In this document: piece by piece, positions 11,511-21,953 of the stretch
Position numbering within the stretch: the first letter of the stretch is position 1
How the letters are laid out: every line of letters starts with the position of its first letter
Source of the DNA: Austropuccinia psidii
Taxonomy: Eukaryota; Basidiomycota; Pucciniomycetes; Pucciniales; Sphaerophragmiaceae
DNA length: 64,000 nucleotides
Assembly: GCA_023105745.1 (NCBI GenBank)
Contig: JALGQZ010000003.1
Location: 76,172,696-76,236,695 of the forward strand
Direction: 5' to 3'
Made by a program: the position numbers and the translations under genes
The notes under the pieces: generated by a model
Told to the model about the DNA's origin: nothing
What the model saw: only the letters and a program-made list of their open reading frames with translations
Databases searched by the model: none

Positions 11511-13696
11511 AAGGACATGCTCAATTGAGCAAAGCCTCTGAAGAAACCAACAAAAGACTGAATCTAGTCTTTGAAGAACAACACCCCAGCAAAAGGGAAA
11601 GGGATTGTCTGGATCAAGAGATAAACAAATTGTTTAATATCTACCATAACTTGAAGCCCCAACCACAAGGCCAAGTTATGGATAATCCATATCAACCAGA
11701 TTACATCAAGCCAGATGCCATGTTCGTGAATAAGACTACATCTCTATCACACTACCAGGATGGAGATGGCATGTCTTATTCAGAGAAGGAAGCCTTGAAA
11801 CAGCTTCCTGAGGCTTCAAGCTGGCCCAAATTCTCTGGAACAGGAGAATATGATCATATGGAGCTGATAGATTATATTGATGGACTCTTCATTGATGTAC
11901 CAAGCATACCAGACTACTTCAAATCATCCAAAAGTACAGTAATGGAACTTGGATATGGCAAAAGACCATGTCATTTGACAATGACAAATACTCTGTGGAC
12001 AAAGATCCATATGAGTGGTGTCTTAGACAGTCTAAAAGACTTAAAGCCATTGACCCTCAGATGAACTTCCAAATGAGGAATCACAAACTTCTGACACAAC
12101 TTCCAGGAGAATTAGAGCATGCAGTAAAATGCAGATGCAACCAAAATTTCACTCTAGATGACATTGCTAATACCTTACAAGACATAAGGAAAAGAACTAA
12201 TATAGGGAAATTCACCCCATATAAGAGCAGTGGTTTCAAAGAGAAACAACCTTTGAGGGTGGAGTTTAAAGACAAACCCATAGAAAGGGTGGCAGAAGTG
12301 ACAAAGAAGAAGAATTCTTGTCACAATTGTGGTTCAACAGACCACTATGCCAACAACTGTCCAAAGGCAAAGGAAAAAGTCTATGCCATTGAGAGAGTCC
12401 CAGAGGAGGAATCCCCAACAGAGGATTCTGAATCAGACTCCATGGGTGATGCCATCAGAGAACCATCTGATGATGACCAAGACCAAAGAGAAGAATTTCT
12501 AGTAGAGTATCAAAAGGAAACCCCACGAGAAATTCAGGACATACAGTTGGAAGCAGGCATGCCACAGGATACTGCCAATAAAAACTTGTGCAAACACAAA
12601 CAAGATGCACAAACATTCCTGGTTACAGAAACCAAAGGAATGGCATATATACATGGAACAGCCACTAAAATGACTGTCTGTATTGACAATGCTCAACATC
12701 CATTGATCATTGATAGTGGAGCACACTTCTCCATAGTGGCGGGAAATTATCTGGATAACCACTTCCCAAATTGTGAAAAGCATCTCTTTCCCACCAAGGC
12801 AAAGAACTTTAAAAGTGCCTCAGGGAAGATGACTTCCATTGCTACAATTATCAAAGAGATAATTATACCTCACAGGAAGGTTAATATCAGACTCAACCCA
12901 GAGTTTGTAGTGCTTGATGATTCCCACATCCAAGGGTTCTTACTGGGAGCAGACTACCAGAGGATGTATGGCATAGACATTTACAATAGTAAAAACAGGA
13001 ATCTTACCATTGGTACCAACAAGGGAAAGAAATTTTCACTTGATATATACCAAGTCTCTACCCATGACCCACTAGAGGAACTACTGAATGAATTCAGGGA
13101 GGGCCAGTTTAGCACTACCCTCACCAGTAAACAAAAACTAAGTTTACTGAATATGCTGAGGAAGAACAGACCAGCATTTGCCATTCGTGAGGAACCACTA
13201 GGCAAGATCAAGGGCCATGATATAGAACTATATCTGGATGTGGAAAGAACTTATTCACCCATGCTCAGGAGACCTCCTTATTGAGCAAGTCTGGAAACCA
13301 GTAAAGAAATTGAAAAACACATCAATGAACTCCTGGACATGGATGTAATAAGAAAGATTGGACATAATGAAATAGTGGAAATCACCACTCCAGTCCTAAT
13401 CACCTGGCATGATGGCAAGGCTAGACTATGTGGAGAATTCAGAGCTCTTAATAACTACACAAAAGCAGACAGGTACCGTATACCCAGGATACCTCATTCC
13501 TTGGATAAATTGGCAAAACCCAAATACATAACCAAAATGGATTTTATGAAAGGCTTCCACCAAAATGGAGTTAAACCAAACTCTATGAAATTACTCAGAA
13601 TAATATGTCATATGGGCATATATGAGTATACCAGGATGCCATTTGGCATCAAAAATGCACCAGCCCACCTCCAAAGGATGATGGACACAATATTTC
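11511..13696 (+). pseudogene. Host family-A Gag C-terminus, protease and RT start
   Basis: Continues the Gag frame cut at 1822. It holds the coiled-coil segment, the retro-Gag region, an intact zinc knuckle CHNCGSTDHYANNC (near 12319-12360), aspartic protease IIDSGAHFS (near 12709-12735), and RT up to MPFGIKNAP and QRMMDTIF. Damage: about 110 nt missing near 11918 (the residues between IPDY and the WQKTMSF region are lost and the frame shifts), and a TGA at 13282 in the LRRPPY region at the RT start. The piece ends where C1 inserted, with ATTTC duplicated. Confidence 0.88.
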
Positions 13697-15532
13697 TGTA
13701 AGGTGTGGATATGAAACTTTGATTAAAAATCAAGTACTTTTCCTGTCCTCAAAATTTGTATAAGGTAAAATTCAGTTAAAAATAGTATGAAATATTATTT
13801 TTAAGAGAAAACACGCCAATTTTATTGTTTATAACTTTATTAGTATAAAACAATAATATAAAAATTTATTGTTTTACCAACAATAAAGATTTATCCAAAA
13901 AATACTCTACAAGAGATATTTTAAGGCTACCAAAGAAATTTCTTCAAGAGCAATTTCAATTGGAAATAATTGAGCAAAGAACTGCAAGCAATTAATTAAA
14001 GAACAAAGTCTTTAAAAAGAATATTAAAGAGAAAACACGCCCAAAAGTGACCAGAGTGAATTTGGAAACAAAGTGACAAAGTTAACAGTGATGAAAGATG
14101 CTTTAATTCACTTTTGGGGTGGTTCAGGGGTAAAAATGATTATAAGAGTTACAAACAATGATTATAATGATTTTTTCACGTGGTTAAAAGGATTAAAATG
14201 ATTTAAAAGTGGTGGTTGGAATCTTTGATTGATTGGTTTAACAGTTTTAAACTAATTAATAAAAGGAAAAGATTCTAACATGAAGAGAAAAGTGGGGCAA
14301 AGAAGACATTCTTTTATAGCCATCAATTCTCTTACTCCAAAAGTAAAATTTACTCTTGTCAGTCGTGAAAAACAGTCTGACAACAGAAAAGCCAATTATG
14401 GCATCATTGAACCCTGGTTTAGACCAAAAAGGGCTGGTTTAAGCCATTTTTAGCCATTTTTAGCCATTTTAGACCCTTAAATCAGCCATTACTATAGCAA
14501 TACCAGGTCTAGAGCCTTCAAAACACGTCAGAATGTGTGTCAGAGGCGTAGAAACCAGTTAAAACTGTTTTTATTATGATTGTTTTATCTTAAGGGTAGT
14601 TTTACCTTCTTGGCAACAGCTAAAACTACCCCAGTTGGTATCAAAACCTCATCATCAATTGAGTCCACAGACCCTGTAACTCAATTCGAGGCCAAAAGTG
14701 ATGAACTTTTGCGTGAATTTTGACATCCCACGCCTGTCAGCAAGGATTTTGGGGGTCTAGCTCCCCCTTAGAGCTGGAGTTCCTTTTCCCCCCCAAATTG
14801 AATCTTTCCAATTTATTTTTCCTTTAATTCCTCATCATGTATTATACTTATAATTTACATATGTAATTCAATTCAATTGTACAGTACAATACAGTAATAA
14901 TTGACACCTCATATGTAAATCAAAGTTCACTTATGTAATACACGCGCACATTTTGACATTTCAATTGAATTCAATTGAAAATACTTTAATTCCTCATAAC
15001 TTCTAAACTAAACACAACACCTCAATTTTAACAAAAAAATTGATGGTTAACACCACATGTGGTGTGAATTAAATTAAGGTTTTGAGGATTTTCAACTTTT
15101 GTATTGAAAATACTAAAAACTTAATTTAAGCTTATTTAGAGTTGAGTTACAAAAATTTCACCCAGAGGTGACCCCACCTGATTTTTTATGAGGAATCCAA
15201 TGGTGAAATAAAATTTATATGTTTATTTATTGGATAAAGAGTTATAATTAATTTTTATTTAACTTTTTTCCAAATTTATTTATTTTTTCACAATTTTGTT
15301 AAAATTTCATTTTTACTTAAATTTTTCAAGTATAAATGTAATTTTATATTTACAAAATTTAAAGTAATTTTATTTTTAAATTATAATTAATTTTTTATTT
15401 TTAATATAATTTTATATTTATATTTTTTATTTTTATTTTAATAATATAAATAAATTTATTTTATTTATATTAATATGTTATTTTTTATATTTGTGGTCTT
15501 TTGGGTATATGAAATTACCTCTAAGGCTCACA
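13697..15532 (-). repeat. 3' LTR of C1
   Basis: 1836 bp. The right-hand ~300 bp (15230-15490) are extremely AT-rich. A triplicated GCCATTTTTA motif lies near 14440-14470. An antisense 57-codon frame starts at 14280, over the TATA box; it is conserved in all four C LTRs but may only reflect promoter conservation. Confidence 0.96.
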
Positions 15533-15555
15533 TTCCCTCCCCCTAAAAAAGAATA

Positions 15556-18500
15556 TTACTTTGTAATATTGGTGTTTCTAGTGTGTCTGAATCTCCTCAG
15601 GAGTTTGGTGGCTTCTGGTATATCTTTCTCTTCTAACCATTCATCTTCACAAGTTGGGTCACTGTACCTAACAAGGTATTCCCTTACTTTCTTGGTTCTT
15701 AATTTCCTTTCTTTAAGAACTTTGGTTATTTTCTTAGTACCAGATGTATCAATAGGAGGTATAACTTGGGGAATCTTATTCCTCAAGGGAAATTTCTCAG
15801 CATCACTAGATTTGTATGGCTTTATCAAGCTTACTGGAAATGTAGGGTGCTTATTGCTAAGTTCTTCAGATAACTCTACTTCAACAGCATTTTCTCCATG
15901 GAGGGCCTTAATCACAAAAGGTCCTGCAAAGGAGTCTTTTAACTTTTTACATCCTTTGATGTTATTGAAGTTAGTGGTGGATACAAGAACTAGGTCCCCC
16001 ACTTTGAAATCTGGAGTTGCATGAGATTTATCCCATTTGTCTTTAGCATATGCAAAAGAGTCCTCCATGCATCTCACTGCATGCTTTCTAGCTTTGTCTA
16101 GCATTCCTTTGAAGCTAGCAGCTGTGGGATGTATTTCAATTAAGTCTTTCCTCAAGGAATCTTGGGGTAACTTGGCGTTCCATCCTTTTTCTAGAATAGC
16201 AGGAGTCTGATTGGTACTGGAATGGATTGATGTTTTATATGCTAATTCCAGTGCTGGTAACAGAGTACACCAATCATGGGTAAATCCATCACAATCTTTG
16301 AATTCAAGGCCATATGCACAAAATCTTCTCACCATGTCCTCTAAGGTTTGGATCATTCTTTCAGCCAGACCATCAGTTTGTGGGTGGTAGGCTGTAGAGA
16401 AAGACAGTTTTGTGCCAAATAATTGGTGAAGATTCGTCCATAGAGCTGAAGTGAATTTGGGATCTCTATCACTGATGATATTTGTAAATATCCCAGTCCA
16501 TGACACTACTCTATTCCATATCAGAAGAGCTGTATCCATGGCTGTATCATCTTTGTGACATGGTAAAAAGATTGGAGTTTTACTGAATCTGTCCACAATT
16601 ACTAGGCAAGCATTATAGCTCCTGTCACCTCCTGGTGGTAGGCCAGTTACCCAATCCATATGGACAATTTCCCAAGGTCTGTTTGGTTCTTGGATTTTCA
16701 TCATATTTCCAAGTCTTTTGCCAGTGGATTTATTTGCCTTTTGGCATCTGTCACAGGTTTTGCAATATTCTGCAACATCTTTTTGCCACATTGGCCACCA
16801 TATGCAGGTCTTTACTTTCTCTCTTGTTCTGTCCTCAGAAAGATGTCCTGAAAAGGGACTATCATGGCATTCTTTCAGTACAAGATTGATTAATGACCTG
16901 TCTACAACTGTCATGACACATGTGTGCTTGGTTCTGTGGTAAATTATACCATCCAGTAGGTGAAATCTCCCTTCATTATAAGATTTTCTCCATACTTCAT
17001 CCAAGGCATGTATTAGAGAGTTGTCTTTACAGTCTTTGTTAAGTAATTGGCATAAGATGCTACAATTCTTATCTTGAGTGTAACTATTTCTGACTTCTTC
17101 AAAGAAGGTGGTGTTCAAGTCTGTAACACTTATTCCTTCTATTGGAATTTTTGGTGAAGCTTCTTCTGGAACATAAGCAGGATTATCAATGTTATTTGGT
17201 AATGGCCATCTGCTTAGTCCATCTGCATTCTTATGAATATTCCCATCCTTATGAACAATAGTCATATTGCCTCTGTATTCTTGTATGGCTATTTGCCATC
17301 TGAGCATGTGTCTGTTGGGTGTTTTCATGTTCAAAAGTGATTTCACAGCTGTACAATCTGTTATTACTTCAAAAACACATCCCTCTAAGAAATAGTTCAA
17401 TTTCTCTAAGGCCCAGACAAGGCATAGACATTCCATTTGACTTGCTCCATATCTGGCTTCAGTTCGTTTGATTTGCCTGGATATGAAACATATTGGTCCT
17501 TCTACAGGTTTGTCATTTATGATCTGAACTTGGTGAAGTGCAGCACCTAGTCCATCCCCTGATGCATCAATATACAGTTTGAAAGGCAATTTAAAGTCTG
17601 GCATCAGTAAGAGTGGAGCAGTGGTCAATGCTTCTCTTAGAGACTCAAAAGCTTTGACTCTGTCAACAGTCATCTCAAATACTGTGTCTTTGTCACACAA
17701 CTTATAAGTGGTCTTGCTATGGATGCAAAGTCTTTAATGTGTTGCCTGTAATATCCTGCAAAACCTAAGAATGACTGAATTTCCTTCTTATTCTGAGGCA
17801 TGGGTTTTAACAATACTGCTGCAACTTTGTTTTTATCAATTCCAAGGGACAAACCAGATACAACATGTCCTAGTGCCTTAAGTTCTTTAAATCCAAAATG
17901 ACATTTCTTCAAGGAGATTTTCATGTTTACTGATTGGATTTTTGTCAAAGCTCTTGATAATCTGTACATGTGCTCCTCCCAAGTCTTTGAACACATAATA
18001 ATGTCATCAATGTAAATGATTAACCATCCCTCTGAGAGTTCTTCAGGGAAGATTTCATTCATCATTCTTTGGAAGTGTGAAGGTGCATTTTTGATACCAA
18101 AGGGCATCCTTAAGTATTCATACACTCCACAATGAACAATAATTCTCAAGTATTTTCTTGCTCTTGGTGTTACTACATTTTGATGGAATCCTTTAAGGGC
18201 ATCCATAGTGGTTATATACACTGCTTGAGATATTTGAGTAAGGGCAATTTGGATTTTTGGTATTGGGTATCTGTCTGGAACAGTGTAAGTGTTCAGAGCT
18301 CTAAAGTCCCCAACCATTCTGGATTTTCCATTATGCCACGCCACTATGACTGGTGTAGTTATTTCTACTTCCTCATTGTGGCCTACTTTTCTTATTACAC
18401 CAAGGTCTAGAAGTTCTTTGATATGAATTTCTAGAGCTTCTCTTGATTTTGGATTTGCTGGATAAGCAGGTCTTCTTAAGAGTGGTGGATAAGGTCTCTC

Positions 18501-21479
18501 AATGTTAAGAATGATGTCAACTTCATGACCAATAATTGCTCCCAGGGGTTCTTTGTCTGTAGCAAATGCTCCTCTGTGGTCATACAAAAGGGAAGAAAGT
18601 TCATTTTCTTGCTTATCAGTCAGATGAAGGCTTATTTGAGCCTCATTTAACTGTTCAGACTTGAATTTCTCTAACTCTAAGTTGACTGGTGATACTTTGT
18701 TTACTGTAATTTGTCTTTTAAAGGGTAAAAAGGCAAATTTCTGGCGCTTATTGTCTCCAATTGTAAAGTATCTGTCTTTATTATTATGTAAATTTATCCC
18801 ATACATGATTAAATAGTCATTTCCCAATATAAAATGGGTACTAGAGCAATTTTCCATAACAACAAATTCAACTGTGATCCTTAAATTCCCATTTATGTGT
18901 GGGAATATGACATTGGTCTCAAAGATTCCTAATGCTTTCATTGGGTTACTTGCACTGTTGAATTTTATACCATCAATTGGTAACAATTGGTCTTCAAAAT
19001 TTGGTACACAAGTCTCAAGAAAAGATTTTCCAACACAAGAGCAGAAGGCTCCTGGGTCAAGCAAAAGTTCGGTGGGTTTGTTGTTAATCACCACTTCTGT
19101 TATACAGGAGTTACCAGCTGTATAACCTTTTCCTCTGTTTGGTTTTGTCTTCATAAGTTGTGCATCTTGAACTTTTGATAAATCAACTCGACCATTGCTC
19201 AATTGTGGTAAGTGGGAATAAGATTCCATGATGTCAAAAGTGGCATTGATATTTTCTATATCTTTTGAAGATTCAGAGAATATGGATGACTTATCATCTG
19301 AATTGTCTTCAATTATGTCTTCTTTTTCAACATCTGGTTCTTTTTCAATGTCAATTTCATTGATTTTCCCCCTTTTTGGACATGTATTGGCTAAATGGGT
19401 GGTGCTTTGGCAAATATAGCATTTTCTGACTGTATCTGCAGATTTATATTTAATATTACTAGAATTTTCTTTGGGGTTTTTGTCCACAGAATCTTTCCAA
19501 GGTGTATTAAACCTTGTTTTAAGATTCACCCTACTAGAACCAATTTTGGTTCTGGTGGTTACTTCTTCTAGTATATTGATAATATCCTCTGCTGAAGATT
19601 GTTCAGTAGTCCTGCTTTTGACAGCATGCTCTAAGTCACCTCCACATTGTCTCAGAATTTTTCTATGGATCATAAATTCTGACATGTCAGGATATAATGC
19701 TGTTAATCTGTCCTTTTGTTGGCAAAACCATGGTAAATCTTTGTCTTTATCAGCATTAAATTTGGCGGATTCAAAGGCTGTTTCAACTTTAAATCTCCAT
19801 GCATCATTGGCCCATTTGTTGACAATTTGGGTTTTCCACCAAGTCCAACTCTGGTGTCCATGTGCTTGTCTCAATTTGATATACCATCTGTGAGCTGATT
19901 TGGTAAACAAGGTGTTAAACCTGGCTGTCACCAATCTGTCTGGTAATTCAAAATCTTCTTTGATCATGTCAATACCTCTGATAAATTCCATATGGTCATA
20001 TTCTCCTTCACCACTGAAGTGAGGCCATTCCTTAAGTTTTGGAACTTCTTTTAATAGTGCTTGGCCCATTGATGGTTCCAAGTTATGAAAAGAAGTGGAT
20101 AATTCATTTTTTAATTGTGAATTATCAGGATCCAATACTTGTGGATTTGAAATTCTTGTGCCCTCATTTTGATTTAGAGGTGTAGACATTCTTGGTAAGG
20201 TGTTCAGTAATTGTTCAATGTCATTCATTTTACTGTTGCTACACCTTTGGGAATTTCTGTATTCATGTTGGAAGCTTTGTATTAAATTTATTACTTCAAT
20301 TTTATACATGTCTTCTTTATGTGTAAGTTCTTGCCATAACTCTGTCTGTCTTGTATTATCAGCAGTGACTTGATTCAATTTCATTGATAATTTTGATACT
20401 TCTTCTTGTGAAGCATCAAAACACTTTTTCAAGGCAATGGTATATGTCTTTACTTCAGTAAATGAATTTGAAATGTCATCAAGGACTTTCTTGTTATCTG
20501 TCTTGATAATATTTATGGCTTGTTTAATTCTTGTTTCAATTATGTCATCAATATTGAATTTAGAATATTTATCTGTTAATTCTTTAATAATGGCAGATTG
20601 TTCATTTATTTTATTGTTAGAAGAATTATCATTATTGGAATTTTTAATTGTTCTCAAAACGTTTTCAAAACACATAAGTGTTTCATTAATTTGGCACAGA
20701 CTCAGGTTGTTTGTTTTAATGTTGTTACAAATGGTGTCATTTTTATCAGAAAAATGTTTTTTCACGTCATTTATAGCATTATACAACTCTGGGATGGAAT
20801 CAAATATGTCAGAAATCATTTCTGGAACCTTAATCTGGCTTCCTCCTTCTTCTGTAATTCCATCATGGTTCTGGCCATCTGAAATACATTTTCCATGGCA
20901 TCCTGCTGAATCTTTGGGATTCTGTATCCCTGGCTGTAAGGTTTTGGGGCTGGTGCCTTCCCTTTGCCCTTGTTTGGAGTTTGTGGCTGCTTTTTCACGT
21001 TGGAATTGCTGCTGCTGGCCACTGGGGCTGTTTTTGGCACTGGTTTGGCTGGTGGAGGGTTGTTTTTCCTCCATTCTAGTGTCAAGAGCATCATGTTTTT
21101 CTTCTCCATCAATGGATGCCATCCATTGAGCAATTTGCAAGTGTTGGGATGGCCCAAGAATTTTCTTACTGTCAGGTAAGAATTCATGCAATTCTTCCAC
21201 AGGTCTGCAAGGATCTGGTACTCCTTGAATTGGAGTGCATTGTTGTATGCACTGTGGCTGGCTTTGTATATGTCCACAGAGGCTTGTTGTGGCGGTGTCA
21301 GCTCTTTTTGAAGGTAAAATGGTATTATCAGCTTCAGAATGACCCATTTTAGTTGTTTGGAAGTCATCAACTGACCCTTTTCCTTCTGTACCTGGTTGGC
21401 CTCTGCCATAATCAAGTCTATTACCTTTTTGGGAGCTGCTTGAGGGGTTGTAGCTGGCTCCTGACCTGGTTGAAGGCAT
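15556..21479 (-). pseudogene. Gag-Pol polyprotein of C1, single frameshift
   Basis: Two frames, 21479-17670 and 17700-15556, are the halves of one ~1975-codon Gag-Pol. They are separated by a one-base deletion near 17703-17708; C2 keeps the extra base in the same run. Domains: disordered N-terminus (1-220), coiled-coil Asn/Lys-rich stretch (~225-420), retro-Gag (~480-570), zinc knuckle CYICQSTTHLANTC (~685), protease LLLDPGAFCSC (~808), RT with YIDD (~1156), RNase H, integrase ([29 protein letters not shown]), GPF motif, chromodomain ([21 protein letters not shown]). The protease has DPG, not D(S/T)G. The Gag-Pol ATG (21477-21479) is 14 nt before the ORF1 acceptor, so it is removed by splicing. 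Otherwise undamaged. Confidence 0.94.
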
Positions 21480-21804
21480 AATTATGGTTAAAAAAGGCTT
21501 AAAATAGTATTTTTACGTCAAAAACTTACTATTGGCCAAATTTTTGGCTTTCTGAAGTGTATTACTTATATCCAAGTTAATTAATTCAGAAGATATTGGT
21601 TCAGGTTGATTATTTTGAGTCACAATAACAGTACTATTATGATCAGAATTAACAGTACTGGCAGGGATAGTGCTGGTTACTGTTGAGGCTGTTTCAATGT
21701 TTTCTTGTCTTACCACGTTGTCAGACACTAAAATTAATGAAAAAGCCAATTAATTAAGTAAAAAAAGGTTATTTCAAAAAAGAAATAAAAATATAAGCCT
21801 CACT
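20816..21804 (-). CDS. C1 spliced ORF1, overprinted on Gag N-terminus (282 aa predicted)
   Basis: Predicted exons: upstream exon ending in A at 21804; 21727-21530; 21465-20816. Introns of 76 nt (donor GTGAGG, acceptor ATTTTAG) and 64 nt (donor GTAAGT, acceptor CAACCAG). The A of the upstream exon plus TG of the next makes ATG TCT GAC, and the coding length is 849 nt, exactly 283 codons with stop. The first part is Ser/Thr/Asn-rich. The second has a hydrophobic helical domain (QLKWVILKLIIPFYLQ; ALQFKEYQILADLWKNCMNSY; KFLGHPNTCKLLNGWHP), a Pro/Lys linker, and a C-terminal helix YRIPKIQQDAMENVFQMAR. The last 650 nt lie in another frame inside Gag. Homologous to the B-family frame. No damage seen. 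Function unknown. Confidence 0.68.
21466..21529 (-). other. Predicted intron containing the C1 Gag-Pol start codon
   Basis: 64 nt, minus strand: donor A|GTAAGT, acceptor CAACCAG|GTCAGG. The only good Gag-Pol ATG (21479-21477) is inside. Retention gives Gag-Pol; removal fuses the upstream exon to the overprinted frame in phase. C2 keeps the same structure at 50624-50559. Confidence 0.62.
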
Positions 21805-21935
21805 TATAATATGAAAAAAAATTATTTTTTAAGGATTTTTTTGGATTATAAGTATTTTTTATATGTTTTTAAATTTTTCAATATAAGAAAAAAAGATTTA
21901 AAAAGAGTAAAAAAAATATGTCACAGGTAAAATAT

Positions 21936-21953
21936 CACGGCTGGGCCCCCAAA
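21936..21953 (-). other. Primer-binding-like site, C1
   Basis: Minus strand TTTGGGGGCCCAGCCGTG directly after the 5' LTR end. It is the same block as in A and B with two changes that keep GG/CC symmetry. Confidence 0.6.

Noticed and set aside
20437..21129. 230-codon plus-strand frame antisense to C1 Gag (also 49533-50222 in C2)
   Set aside because: It mirrors the Asn/Ser/Lys-rich Gag coiled region, has hydrophobic noise-like composition and lacks splice or promoter context; the two copies are the same shadow of Gag.
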